DNA from: Thiohalospira sp046546335
GTDB taxonomy: Bacteria; Pseudomonadota; Gammaproteobacteria; Thiohalospirales; Thiohalospiraceae
NCBI RefSeq assembly: GCF_046546335.1
Contig: NZ_JBKGYA010000001.1
DNA length: 46,021 nt
Strand: one strand, 5' to 3'
This document shows positions 7,548 to 16,320 of this stretch, piece by piece. The notes below the pieces were generated by a model. The model did not search any database. It saw only the letters and a program-made list of their open reading frames with translations, and was not told where the DNA came from. Positions within the stretch are counted from its first letter, which is position 1. Every line of letters starts with the position of its first letter. The position numbers were made by a program, and so were the translations under genes.

Positions 7548-8648
7548 TCAGGGTAATTCGACTCGGGCCTGGCCGTTGCGCACGAAGGGCGGCCTGACCA
7601 CGGCGGCGGCCAGGCGCTTGTTGCGGACCGCCACCTCGCAGCGACCGCCGGCCTCGGCAGTTCCCGCCGGGACCAGGGCCAGGGCGATGGCCCGACCCAG
7701 GGTGGGGGAAAAGGTCCCGGAGGTGACAATCCCGTCACCGCCGGCGCAGTGGACGGTCTGCCCCTCGCGCAGGACGCCGCGCTCGGCGAGGACCAGCCCC
7801 ACCTGCTCCCGGGCCGCACCGCTCTCGTGCTGGCGCTCCAGGGCGGCGCGGCCGATGAAGTCCCGCTCGGCGGGTTCGAAGGCGACGGTCCACGCCAGCC
7901 CGGCCTCCAGCGGCGAGATGGACTCGTCCATCTCGTGGCTGTAGAGGGCCATGCCGGCCTCCAGGCGCAGGGTATCCCGGGCACCGAAGCCCACCGGCCG
8001 GATGCCGGCGGCCTCCAGCTCGTCCCAGAGGGCGGTGATCCGCTCGTTGGGGACCGAGATCTCGAAGCCGTCCTCGCCGGTGTAGCCGGTACGGCCGATG
8101 AAGAGGCGATCGTCGCCGGCGGCCTGGAAGGGCTTGAGGTCGGCGGCGAAGGCACCCTCCTCGCCCAGGGCGCCGAGGGCGCGCTCCCGCGCCTTCGGCC
8201 CCTGGACCGCCACCAGCGCCAGGTCGGTGCGCTCGCACAGGGTGCAGGCGAAGCCGGCGATGTGCCGCTCCAGCCAGGCCATGTCCTTGTCGTGGGTGGC
8301 GGCGTTGAGGATGGCGCGATACCAGGTGTCGTGCATGCGATAGACGATGAGGTCGTCCTCCACCCCGCCCTCGGGGTTGCACATGCAGCTGTAGAGCGCC
8401 TTGCCCGGGGTCTTCAGCTTGGCCACGTCGTTGGCCAGGAGGTAGCGCAGGAATTCGGTGGCCCCCTCGCCCTCGATGTCCACCACGTTCATGTGGGAGA
8501 CGTCGAACATCCCGGCCTCGGTGCGGACGTGGTTGTGCTCCTCCACCTGGGAGCCGTAGTGGACCGGCAGCTCCCAGCCGTAGAAGTCGGCCAGCTTGGC
8601 CCCGGCGGAGACGTGCTTGTCGTAGAGCGGCGTGCGCTTGAGGCTCAT
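7548..8648 (-). CDS. gcvT: Aminomethyltransferase (glycine cleavage T protein)
   Basis: GcvT releases ammonia from the aminomethyl-lipoyl H protein and makes 5,10-methylene-tetrahydrofolate. The 366-residue product opens MSLKRTPLYDKHVSAGAK and carries MFDVSHMNVVDIEG, the folate/aminomethyl pocket. YTGEDGFEISVP and the GFGARDTLRLEAGM block follow, as in all T proteins. The start overlaps the lipA stop by 4 bases (ATGA), so lipA and gcvT are translationally coupled. The C-terminal barrel ends normally. Confidence 0.96.
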   Translation of the reverse strand: MSLKRTPLYDKHVSAGAKLADFYGWELPVHYGSQVEEHNHVRTEAGMFDVSHMNVVDIEGEGATEFLRYLLANDVAKLKTPGKALYSCMCNPEGGVEDDLIVYRMHDTWYRAILNAATHDKDMAWLERHIAGFACTLCERTDLALVAVQGPKARERALGALGEEGAFAADLKPFQAAGDDRLFIGRTGYTGEDGFEISVPNERITALWDELEAAGIRPVGFGARDTLRLEAGMALYSHEMDESISPLEAGLAWTVAFEPAERDFIGRAALERQHESGAAREQVGLVLAERGVLREGQTVHCAGGDGIVTSGTFSPTLGRAIALALVPAGTAEAGGRCEVAVRNKRLAAAVVRPPFVRNGQARVELP

Positions 8649-9604
8649 GCGGAGGCCCCCTCGATGGCGTGATCCTGGCGCTCCTCGGCGTGGTAGGAGG
8701 AGCGCACCAGCGGCCCGGCCTTCACCCAGCCGAAGCCGAGCTCCCGGGCGATGGCCGCGTATTCGTCGAACTGCTCGGGGGAGACGTACTCCTTCACCGG
8801 CAGATGGTAGCGGGTGGGGCGCAGGTACTGGCCCAGGGCGATGCGCTCCACGCCACAGGCCCGCAGGTCGCGCAGGACCCCGGCCACCTCGTCGGCGGTC
8901 TCGCCCATGCCGAGCATCAGCGCCGACTTGGCCTCCACCCGCGGCAGCGCCGCGGCGCGCTCCAGCAGCTCCAGGGAGCGCTCGTAGCGCGAACCCTTGC
9001 GCACCTCGCGGTAGAGGGAGGGGACGGTCTCGACATTGTGGCCCCAGACCAGGTCCGCCGGCTCGCTCTCCGCCAGCGGGAACTCCGCCGCTGCGGCGGC
9101 GATGCCGTCAACGGCGCCGTCCATGTCCTGCTGGAAGTCGGGGGTGAGGAACTCCACGCCCATGCGCGCATCGCGCCGGCGCACCTCGCGCAGGGTCTCG
9201 GCGAAGATCCCGGCGCCGCCATCGGCCATGTCGTCCCGGTTCACGGAGGTGAGGACGATGTAGTCCAGGCCCATGGCGGTGGCGGCCTCGGCCACCCGGC
9301 GCGGCTCGTCGTTGTCGAACCAGTCGGGCCGGCCGGTCTGCACGGAGCAGAAGCCGCAGGCGCGGGTGCAGGTCTCGCCCAGGAGCATGAAGGTGGCGGT
9401 CCCGCGGGCCCAGCACTCGCCGCGGTTGGGGCAGCGCGCCTCCTCGCAGACGGTGTTCAGGCCCTGCTCGTGGACGGCGCGGGCGGTATCGGCGTAGCGC
9501 GGATCGGCGTCGAGGTTCAGCCGGATCCACTCCGGCATCCGCCCGGCGTTGGGCCGATGGGAGTGATCGAATACGGGGATGAAGCGTTCGGGGCTTTGCG
9601 GCAT
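8645..9604 (-). CDS. lipA: Lipoyl synthase (radical SAM)
   Basis: LipA inserts two sulfurs into protein-bound octanoyl groups to make lipoyl cofactors. The 319-residue product has the auxiliary cluster ligands Cys53, Cys58 and Cys64 (CEEARCPNRGEC) and the radical-SAM CxxxCxxC at Cys79, Cys83 and Cys86 (CTRACGFC). The family blocks NVETVPSLYREVRKGS and LMLGMGET are present. The start at 9604 (MPQSPERF) is chosen because GGGAGAG precedes it. Upstream in-frame codons belong to the glycine riboswitch and untranslated leader, not the protein. It heads the gcv operon, so lipoylation capacity and the lipoyl acceptor GcvH rise together with glycine. Confidence 0.95.
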   Translation of the reverse strand: MPQSPERFIPVFDHSHRPNAGRMPEWIRLNLDADPRYADTARAVHEQGLNTVCEEARCPNRGECWARGTATFMLLGETCTRACGFCSVQTGRPDWFDNDEPRRVAEAATAMGLDYIVLTSVNRDDMADGGAGIFAETLREVRRRDARMGVEFLTPDFQQDMDGAVDGIAAAAAEFPLAESEPADLVWGHNVETVPSLYREVRKGSRYERSLELLERAAALPRVEAKSALMLGMGETADEVAGVLRDLRACGVERIALGQYLRPTRYHLPVKEYVSPEQFDEYAAIARELGFGWVKAGPLVRSSYHAEERQDHAIEGASA

Positions 9605-9686
9605 GCTCGCTCTCCCAAGCTGGATCGGTGTCTGGACGGGATCGAGGCGATGGACCCGGTCAACGGTTCGGTTGCCCTGTCCATCG

Positions 9687-9850
9687 CCCCTCTGTCCTTT
9701 CACCTGAGAGCTTGAGCCCCTTCGGTGGGTCGCCGATGGCGACCGCTCTCCAGAGTCGGCCTTTCGTTGTACCTGCGGTCCCTTGGCCTGAGCGATTACG
9801 GGCGATTGTTGCGCCTTCGGCGGCGGCCACGGATGGCCGCGCTCTCCCAC
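9687..9850 (-). promoter_or_regulatory. Tandem glycine riboswitch
   Basis: Reading the minus strand from 9850, the first aptamer opens with GTGGGAGAGC and continues through CCGCCGAAGGCGC to CAGGCCAAGGGACCGC. After a short linker the second opens with ACTCTGGAGAGCGG and runs through CACCGAAGGGGC and GCTCTCAGGTGAAAGGACAGAGG. The paired GGAGAG...CTCAGG signatures and the CCGAAGG cores are diagnostic of the glycine class, and two copies give the cooperative tandem form. The element sits between a good promoter and lipA, so glycine binding should raise expression of the whole operon. Confidence 0.93.
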
Positions 9851-9871
9851 AGGTACAGCAGCCGAACGTTC

Positions 9872-9900
9872 AGAATAACCCAGCCGGGCCGAGGATCCAA
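9872..9900 (-). promoter_or_regulatory. Sigma70-type promoter for the lipA-gcv operon
   Basis: On the minus strand TTGGAT (9900-9895) and TATTCT (9877-9872) are 17 bases apart. Transcription would start close to 9865, a few bases before the first riboswitch aptamer, which is the expected arrangement. Confidence 0.65.
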
Positions 9901-9993
9901 CCGCAGGGGCCGGGGTGTCCGCATCCTCGGGGGGCGGCCGGGGCAAGTACGCGAACGCCGTCGCGCGAGGCAGCATGCCCTCGACCTAAACGG

Positions 9994-10034
9994 AATGATT
10001 CTCATTTGACACAAACCCCTCCGCGGCGTATGGT
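9994..10034 (+). promoter_or_regulatory. Iron-regulated promoter of the Fe(III) ABC importer
   Basis: A near-consensus -35 TTGACA (10006-10011) and -10 TATGGT (10029-10034) are separated by 17 bases. A Fur-box-like sequence AATGATTCTCATTT (9994-10007) overlaps the -35 element, so Fur with iron would block RNA polymerase. A purine-rich ribosome site (GAGGAGAGAG) follows just before the ATG at 10072. Confidence 0.82.
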
Positions 10035-10071
10035 CGCCCCTGTTCGGATCACTTATAGAGGAGAGAGAACC

Positions 10072-11097
10072 ATGCCGCGTCTCGGGTACTGGATGACCGC
10101 CCTGGTCAGCGCCGCGCTGGTCGCCGGTTGCGGCGGCGCCGGGGAGGACGAGACCCTCAACGTCTACTCCGCCCGCAAGGAGGCACTCATCAAGCCGTTG
10201 CTGGATCGCTTCGAGGAGGAGTCCGGGACCAAGGTCAAGCTCCTCACCGCCGACGCCGGCGCTCTCCTCTCCCGGCTGGAGAACGAGGGCCGCAATACCC
10301 CGGCGGACGTCCTCATCACCGTGGATGCCGGCAACCTCCACCGCGCCCGGGAGGCCGGCGTCCTCGCCGCCACCGACTCGGCGGCACTGGAGTCGGCCAT
10401 CCCCGCCCACCTGCGCGACGAGCAGGGCCACTGGTTCGGCCTCTCCCAGCGCGCCCGGGTGATCTTCACCCACGAAGAGCGCGTCGAGGAGGGGGCCATC
10501 ACCTCCTACGAGGACCTGGCCGACCCCGAGTGGGAGGGCCGGGTCTGCATCCGCTCCTCCGACAACATCTACAACCAGTCCCTGATGGCCTCGATGATCG
10601 CCGAGCATGGTAAAGAGGAGGCCCGGGAGTGGGCCGAGGGCCTGGTGGACAACATGGCCCGGGACCCCCAGGGCGGCGACCGCGACCAGATCCACGCCGT
10701 GGCCTCCGGCGAGTGCGACATCGCCGTGGCCAACACCTACTACTACGGCGCCATGCAGAACGGCGACGAGGACGACCGCGAGGCCGCCGACGCCGTGCGC
10801 CTGGTCTGGCCCAACCAGGAGGACCGCGGGGCCCACGTCAACGTCTCCGGCGGCGGGGTAGTCGCGGCCAGCCGGAACCGGGACGGGGCCCGGGAGCTGC
10901 TGGAGTTCCTGACCACCGACGAGTCCCAGGAGTGGTACGCCCAGGCCAACAACGAATTCCCGGTGAAGGAGGGCATCCCCGCCGCCGACACCCTGGCGAA
11001 GTGGGGCGATTTCAGCGCGGATGACCTGCCGCTGACGCGGCTGGGCGAGCTCAATGCCGAGGCGGTCCGGCTCATGGACCGGGCGGGGTGGCGCTAG
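10072..11097 (+). CDS. fbpA: Fe(III) ABC transporter substrate-binding lipoprotein
   Basis: This is a 341-residue periplasmic binding protein of the FbpA/FutA/IdiA type that captures free ferric iron. The signal peptide ends in a lipobox (VAGC, Cys20), so the protein is membrane-anchored. The opening LNVYSARKE (29-37) and NTYYYGAM (221-228) supply the tyrosines expected to bind iron (Tyr32, Tyr223-225; Tyr167 in NIYNQSLM is a further candidate). The start follows GAGGAGAGAGAACC. The gene is the first of a three-gene operon with permease and ATPase, and a Fur-type promoter lies directly upstream. The symbol is used by family resemblance. Confidence 0.92.
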   Translation: MPRLGYWMTALVSAALVAGCGGAGEDETLNVYSARKEALIKPLLDRFEEESGTKVKLLTADAGALLSRLENEGRNTPADVLITVDAGNLHRAREAGVLAATDSAALESAIPAHLRDEQGHWFGLSQRARVIFTHEERVEEGAITSYEDLADPEWEGRVCIRSSDNIYNQSLMASMIAEHGKEEAREWAEGLVDNMARDPQGGDRDQIHAVASGECDIAVANTYYYGAMQNGDEDDREAADAVRLVWPNQEDRGAHVNVSGGGVVAASRNRDGARELLEFLTTDESQEWYAQANNEFPVKEGIPAADTLAKWGDFSADDLPLTRLGELNAEAVRLMDRAGWR

Positions 11098-12791
11098 GCC
11101 CCACGCCCCTTCCGGCGGAGGGTGACTCCGCCGCCCTGGCGGCCCCCCACACGGCGTGGTGGGGGGCCGCCTTCGTGCGTTCCTGGCGACCGGGGCTGCT
11201 GCTCGTCACCGCCCTGCTGGCACTGCCGGTGGCCGTGGTGGTCGGCTCGCTGCTGCGCTTCGACACCGCCGTCTGGGGCCACCTGGCCGGCACCGTCCTG
11301 CCCGGCTACATCACCAACTCCCTGGTGCTCATGGTCGGCGTCGGGCTCGGGACCTTCGTCCTCGGCACCGGCACGGCCTGGCTGTGCGCGGTCTGCCGCT
11401 TCCCCGGCCGGCGGGTCTTCGAGTGGGCGCTGCTGCTCCCCCTGGCCATGCCGGCCTACATCATCGCCTACACCTACACCGGTCTGCTGGACGGGGCCGG
11501 GCCGGTACAGACCGGGCTGCGGGCATTCAGCGGCTGGGAGACGGGGAGCTACGCCTTCCCCGAGATCCGCTCCCGCTCCGGGGCGGCGCTGATGCTGACC
11601 CTGGTCCTCTACCCCTACGTCTACCTCCTGGCCCGGGCGAGCTTCCTGGAGCAGTCCGCCAGCGCCCTGAACGTCGCCCGCACCCTGGGGCTGGGGCCGT
11701 GGCGGATGTTCACCCGGGTGGCGCTACCCATGGCGCGGCCGGCCATCGTCGGCGGCCTTTCCCTGGCGCTCATGGAGACCCTGGCCGACTACGGCACGGT
11801 GAAGTACTTCGGCATCTCCACCTTCACCACCGGGATCTTCCGCACCTGGTTCGGCATGGGCGATGCCGCCGCGGCCGCCCAGCTCGCCGCCATCCTGCTG
11901 GCCTTCGTCTTCGCCGTGATCCTCCTCGAGCGCGCCTCCCGCCGCGGCGCCCAGTACCACCACCACGGCACCTGGCAGCCGGCGCCGGCCTTCCACCTCA
12001 CCGGCTGGCGCGCCGCCGGGGCCTTCGTCGCCTGTCTCGCCCCGCTCGCCCTGGGCTTCCTCGTCCCCGCCGGCCAGCTCCTCACCTGGAGCCTGGAGGT
12101 GGCCGGGACCATCGATACCGAGTTCGCCACCCTCGCCGGCCGCTCCGTGGGGCTGGCCATGATCACCGCCGGTCTGGCCCTGGTGCTCGCCCTCTTCCTG
12201 GCCTACGGCCAGCGTCTCCTGCCCGGCCGGCTGCCGGCGGCGGCGGTGCGCGTGGCGGGGATGGGCTACGCGGTACCGGGGACGGTCATCGCGGTGGGCG
12301 TGGTCATCCCCTTCGCGGCCTTCGACAATGTCCTGGATGGCTGGATGCGCGAGGCCTTCGGCGTGAGCACCGGCCTGCTGCTCAGCGGCACCCTGGCGGC
12401 GCTGGTCTTCGCCTACCTGGTGCGCTTCCTCGCCGTCTCCCTGAACACCGTGGAGTCGGGCCTGGGCCGCGTGCGGGCCAGCATGGACGAGGCGGCGCGC
12501 ACCCTGGGCCACGGCCCCCTGGCCACCCTGCGACGGGTGCACCTGCCGCTGATTCGCGGTAGCCTGCTCACCGCCATGCTTCTGGTCTTCGTGGATGTCC
12601 TCAAGGAGCTGCCGGCGACGCTGGTACTCCGCCCCTTCGACTTCAACACCCTGGCGGTGCGCGCCTTCGAGCTGGCCTCGGACGAGCGCCTGCGCGAGGC
12701 GGCGCCGCCGGCGCTGACCATCGTCGCGGCCGGGCTCATCCCGGTGATCCTGCTGAGCCGCTCCATTACCCGGGCCCGCGACCATGGCTGA
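11088..12791 (+). CDS. fbpB: Fe(III) ABC transporter permease
   Basis: The 567-residue inner-membrane protein has about twelve hydrophobic segments in two homologous halves, the usual form for FbpB-type ferric permeases. Two EAA-type loops for docking the ATPase are visible: NVARTLGLGPWRMFTRVALP (about 199-218) in the first half and EAARTLGHGPLATLRRVHLP in the second. The GTG start at 11088 lies inside the last codons of the binding-protein gene, and the 3' end overlaps the ATPase start by 8 bases, so all three are tightly coupled. No better start with a ribosome site is seen downstream before the first membrane segment. Confidence 0.9.
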   Translation: MALGPTPLPAEGDSAALAAPHTAWWGAAFVRSWRPGLLLVTALLALPVAVVVGSLLRFDTAVWGHLAGTVLPGYITNSLVLMVGVGLGTFVLGTGTAWLCAVCRFPGRRVFEWALLLPLAMPAYIIAYTYTGLLDGAGPVQTGLRAFSGWETGSYAFPEIRSRSGAALMLTLVLYPYVYLLARASFLEQSASALNVARTLGLGPWRMFTRVALPMARPAIVGGLSLALMETLADYGTVKYFGISTFTTGIFRTWFGMGDAAAAAQLAAILLAFVFAVILLERASRRGAQYHHHGTWQPAPAFHLTGWRAAGAFVACLAPLALGFLVPAGQLLTWSLEVAGTIDTEFATLAGRSVGLAMITAGLALVLALFLAYGQRLLPGRLPAAAVRVAGMGYAVPGTVIAVGVVIPFAAFDNVLDGWMREAFGVSTGLLLSGTLAALVFAYLVRFLAVSLNTVESGLGRVRASMDEAARTLGHGPLATLRRVHLPLIRGSLLTAMLLVFVDVLKELPATLVLRPFDFNTLAVRAFELASDERLREAAPPALTIVAAGLIPVILLSRSITRARDHG

Positions 12792-13866
12792 GACGCTGCG
12801 GCTGGAGGGGCTCACGGTCCGCTACGGCGAGCACACCGCCGTGGCCGACGTCTCGCTGGGGCTGGAGGCCGGCACCATCGGCTGCCTGCTGGGCCCCAGC
12901 GGCTGCGGCAAGACCACGGCGCTGCGGGCCATCGCCGGCTTCGAACCCCCCTCGGCCGGCCGGGTCCTGCTCCAGGGGCGGGAGGTGGCCGGCCCCGCCG
13001 TCCACATCCCGCCGGAGCACCGCCGGGTGGGCATGGTCTTCCAGGACCTGGCGCTCTTCCCCCACCTCACCGTGGCCGACAACATCGCCTTTGGTCTGGC
13101 CGGCGGCGGCCCCCACCGGCGGGAGCGCGTGGAGGAGCTGCTGGAGCTGGTGGGGCTGCCGGGGGCCGGGCCGCGCTACCCCCACCACCTCTCCGGCGGC
13201 CAGCAGCAGCGCATCGCCATCGCCCGCGCCCTGGCGCCGGAGCCGGCCATCCTGCTGCTGGACGAGCCCTTCTCCAGCCTGGACGTGGAGCTGCGGGAGC
13301 AGCTCCCCCGGGAGCTGCGCGGGATCCTACAGGCGGCGGGGATCACCACCCTGCTGGTCACCCACGACCAGATGGAGGCCTTCGCCATGGCCGACCGCGT
13401 CGGCGTCATGTCCGGCGGGGCGCTCTGCCAGTGGGATACCCCGTACAACCTCTACCACCGCCCGGCGACCCCCTTCGTGGCCGACTTCGTCGGTCAGGGG
13501 GTGCGCCTGCCGGGGACGGTCCTCGCCCAAGGCAAGGTGGAGACGGAGCTGGGGCTGCTGGAGGGGGCGGTGCCGGCGGACTGCCCGGTGGGACGGCAGG
13601 TGGATCTGCTGGTGCGGCCGGACGACATCGTCATCGACCCCGATGGTGAGGGGATGGCGCTGGTGGAGGAGCGGGTCTTCCGCGGCGCCGACTACCTCTA
13701 TACCCTGCGCCTGCCCAGCGGCTCGCGCCTCCTGAGTCTGGCCCCCAGCCACAACGCCTGCGCCGTGGGCAGCCGGGTCACCGTTCGCCCCGACCTGGAC
13801 CACCTGGTCCTCTTCCCCCGGGAGGGCGGCCCCAGCTGCCCCGTGGAGCCGGGGCCGGCGGAGTAG
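12784..13866 (+). CDS. fbpC: Fe(III) ABC transporter ATPase
   Basis: This is the 360-residue ATPase of the importer. Walker A is GPSGCGKTT (37-45), the Q-loop is in VFQDLALFPH, the ABC signature is LSGGQQQR (136-143), and Walker B is ILLLDEP (156-162) followed by the D-loop SSLD and the switch His in LLVTHDQMEA. The C-terminal part after about residue 240 is a TOBE-like regulatory domain (VRPDDIVI...). The gene ends four bases before a convergent hydroxylase gene, with no clear terminator between them. Confidence 0.94.
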   Translation: MAETLRLEGLTVRYGEHTAVADVSLGLEAGTIGCLLGPSGCGKTTALRAIAGFEPPSAGRVLLQGREVAGPAVHIPPEHRRVGMVFQDLALFPHLTVADNIAFGLAGGGPHRRERVEELLELVGLPGAGPRYPHHLSGGQQQRIAIARALAPEPAILLLDEPFSSLDVELREQLPRELRGILQAAGITTLLVTHDQMEAFAMADRVGVMSGGALCQWDTPYNLYHRPATPFVADFVGQGVRLPGTVLAQGKVETELGLLEGAVPADCPVGRQVDLLVRPDDIVIDPDGEGMALVEERVFRGADYLYTLRLPSGSRLLSLAPSHNACAVGSRVTVRPDLDHLVLFPREGGPSCPVEPGPAE

Positions 13867-13870
13867 CCCC

Positions 13871-15100
13871 TCAGCGCTCGGGGTCGCGCCGGGCGAGCTC
13901 GGGGAGCTCGCCCGTCAGCCCCATGGCGTGGCGCATGAGGCCGTTCTTCACCGGCAGGACGGTGTGGGTGAGGTTGAGGCCGAGGTTGCGCGCCCAGCGC
14001 AGGGGCGCCAGCTCGCTGCCAAAGAGCCGCTTGAAGCCGTCCATCGCCCCCATCATGGCCACGTTGTCCGCCTTGCGGCGGCGCTCGTAGCGGCGCAGCA
14101 CCGGGATGGAGCCGATCCCCCGGCGCTCGGCCACCGCCTCCAGCAGGGTCTCCGCCAGGGTGGCGGCATCCGCCAGCCCCAGGTTCACCCCCTGGCCGGC
14201 CAGGGGGTGGATGGTGTGGGCGGCATCGCCCACCAGCGCCAGGCGCGGGCGGACGTAGGCGTTGGCGTGGAGCAGTCGCAGCGGGAAGCTGGCGCGCGGC
14301 CCGGCCTCCTCCACCGGGCCCAGGATGTGGTCGAAGGCCTCGCCGAGCTCGCTCCGGAAGGCCTCGTCCCCCATGGCGGTGAGCGCCTCGGCGTGCTCCG
14401 GCGTGGTGGACCAGACGATGGAGCAGCGGCCATCGGCCAGGGGCAGGAAGGCCAGGGGGCCGTCGGGGAGGAAGCGCTGCCAGGCGGTCTCCCGGTGGGG
14501 CTCGGCGGTGCGCACGGTGGCCACCACCGCCTGCTGGCCGTAGTCCCAGCCGCGGGTGGTGATCCCGGCCTGGTCCCGCACCCAGGAGCGGCCGCCGTCG
14601 GCGCCCACCAGCAGGCCGCCGGCCAGCAGCCGGTCGTCCTCCAGGCGCAGGTACATGTGGTCGGAGTCCCAGCCCATGCGCCGGATGGTGGCCGGCTCGT
14701 AGAGGCGGACGTTGGGCAGCTCCGCCACCACGTCGTGGAGCGCCGTGCGGATGACGCCGTTCTCCACGATGTACCCCAGCAGGGGCTCGCCCAGGTCGGC
14801 GGCATCGAAGTGGATGTGGCCGGGGCCGCTGGCGTCGCGGACATCCATCTCCCGGAAGGGGCTCACCCGGCGGGCGGCGATGCCCTCCCAGGCACCGACG
14901 TTGTCCAGGATCCGGCGGGAGGCGACGGTGATGGCGGAGACGCGCTGGTCCCAGTCGCCGGTCCCGGCGTCGGGGTCCGGCTCGCTGCGCTCCACCACCG
15001 CCACCCGCAGCGAGGTCTGGCCCAGGGCGGCGGCCAGGGTGAGCCCCACCATGCCGCCGCCGACGATGATCACGTCGAAGGTGTGGTCCTCGGTCCTCAT
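13871..15100 (-). CDS. ubiI: FAD-dependent ubiquinone-ring hydroxylase (UbiI/VisC type)
   Basis: The 409-residue flavin monooxygenase has the N-terminal dinucleotide site VIIVGGGMVGLTLAAALG (about 10-27), the middle DG motif GADGGRSWVRDQAGI and the C-terminal FAD ribityl motif LVGDAAHTIHPLAGQGVNLG. Together these define the UbiH/UbiF/UbiI family, which hydroxylates the ubiquinone ring. It is encoded directly after ubiH (4-base overlap), the place that ubiI (visC) holds in E. coli. UbiF-type activity cannot be excluded from sequence alone, so the symbol rests on synteny. Confidence 0.85.
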   Translation of the reverse strand: MRTEDHTFDVIIVGGGMVGLTLAAALGQTSLRVAVVERSEPDPDAGTGDWDQRVSAITVASRRILDNVGAWEGIAARRVSPFREMDVRDASGPGHIHFDAADLGEPLLGYIVENGVIRTALHDVVAELPNVRLYEPATIRRMGWDSDHMYLRLEDDRLLAGGLLVGADGGRSWVRDQAGITTRGWDYGQQAVVATVRTAEPHRETAWQRFLPDGPLAFLPLADGRCSIVWSTTPEHAEALTAMGDEAFRSELGEAFDHILGPVEEAGPRASFPLRLLHANAYVRPRLALVGDAAHTIHPLAGQGVNLGLADAATLAETLLEAVAERRGIGSIPVLRRYERRRKADNVAMMGAMDGFKRLFGSELAPLRWARNLGLNLTHTVLPVKNGLMRHAMGLTGELPELARRDPER

Positions 15101-16320
15101 GGCGCCAGCCCCCGGGCCAGCCGCGGCACCCGCCCGCCCAGCCCCATGGCCTGGCGGGCCAGGGCGTGGCGGGCCGGCGGCAGGCGGTCCAGGGCCACCA
15201 GCCCCGCCGCCCGCAGCGCCGCCACCGGCGCCACGGCGTTGGAGAAGGTCCGCACCAGGCCGTCGGTGAAGGCGGTGGTGCGGGCATAGTCGGCCCGGCG
15301 GCGCCGGGCGTAGTCGGCCAGCAGGGCCTCGTCGCCGGGGTCCCGCCCCGCGCGCCGGGCGTCGGCTAGGACCTCGGCGAGGACGGCGGCATCCCGCAGA
15401 CCCAGATTGTAGCCCTGCCCGGCCACCGGGTGGAGGACGTGGGCGGCGTTGCCGATGACCGCCAGCCGCCGGTCGGTGAAGCGCTCGGCGTACTGCAGCC
15501 CCAGGGGGTAGGCGTGGCGCTCGCCCACGGCGGTGAAGCCGCCCAGCCGGCCGCCGAAGCGCGCCTCCAGCCGCTGGAGGAAGGCCGCATCGTCCAGCCC
15601 CAGCAGTTCCTGTTCCTCCCCCTTGCGGCAGGTCCAGACCAGGGAGCAGCGCCCCTGGGTGAGCGGCAGCAGCGCCAGGGGGCCGGTCTCGGTGAAGCGC
15701 TCCCACGCCGTAGTGCCCGGATCGAGCGCCGGGGCAACATTGGCGATGACCGCCGTCTGGCCGTACTCCACCCGGCGGGTACCGATGCCGGCGCCCTCGC
15801 GCACGGCGGAGTTGCCGCCGTCGGCGGCCACCAGCAGCGCGGCGGTGAGGTCGACCCGGCCCTCCGGGCCCTCGGCCAGCACCCGCGCCCGGCGCGGGGA
15901 GCGGTCCACGGCGGTGACCCGGGCGGGGCAGATGAACTCCACCCCGGAGCGCTCCAGGGCGGCGTGGAGCGCCCGGCCCAGCAGGCGGTTCTCCACCACC
16001 CAGCCCAGGGCGGCGACGCCCTCGTCATCCCGATCCAGCCGGGCAAAGCCGGGCCGGCCGCGGTCGGAGACGTGGATCCGGTGGATGGGGGCGGCCCCGG
16101 CCTCGATCTCGGCCCAGAGGGTCGGGTGGATGGTGGCCAGGACCTGGCGGGAGGCCCAGGCCAGGGCGAGGCTGCGCGCGTCGAAGGTGGAGCCGGTCTC
16201 GCTGGAGGGCGGCGCCGCCTCGATCACCGCCACCCGGTAGCCGGCCCCGTCCAGGGCCAGGGCGAGCCCCGCCCCCACCGGGCCGGCACCGACGATGGCG
16301 ATGTCGAAGGCGTCACTCAT
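15097..16320 (-). CDS. ubiH: 2-octaprenyl-6-methoxyphenol hydroxylase (UbiH)
   Basis: This is a 407-residue FAD monooxygenase of aerobic ubiquinone synthesis. The Rossmann motif is IAIVGAGPVGAGLALAL (7-23), the middle motif AADGGNSAVREGAGI, and the FAD motif VIGNAAHVLHPVAGQGYNLG. The GNAAH in place of GDAAH is typical for UbiH. The order ygfB-pepP-ubiH-ubiI is conserved with E. coli. The start overlaps the pepP stop by 8 bases, and its own stop overlaps the next hydroxylase start by 4 bases. Confidence 0.92.
   Translation of the reverse strand: MSDAFDIAIVGAGPVGAGLALALDGAGYRVAVIEAAPPSSETGSTFDARSLALAWASRQVLATIHPTLWAEIEAGAAPIHRIHVSDRGRPGFARLDRDDEGVAALGWVVENRLLGRALHAALERSGVEFICPARVTAVDRSPRRARVLAEGPEGRVDLTAALLVAADGGNSAVREGAGIGTRRVEYGQTAVIANVAPALDPGTTAWERFTETGPLALLPLTQGRCSLVWTCRKGEEQELLGLDDAAFLQRLEARFGGRLGGFTAVGERHAYPLGLQYAERFTDRRLAVIGNAAHVLHPVAGQGYNLGLRDAAVLAEVLADARRAGRDPGDEALLADYARRRRADYARTTAFTDGLVRTFSNAVAPVAALRAAGLVALDRLPPARHALARQAMGLGGRVPRLARGLAP

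Noticed and set aside
9605..9976. N-terminal extension of lipoyl synthase by 124 residues
   Set aside because: The frame is open but covers the glycine riboswitch and promoter, and LipA proteins start near MPQSPERF-like sequence.
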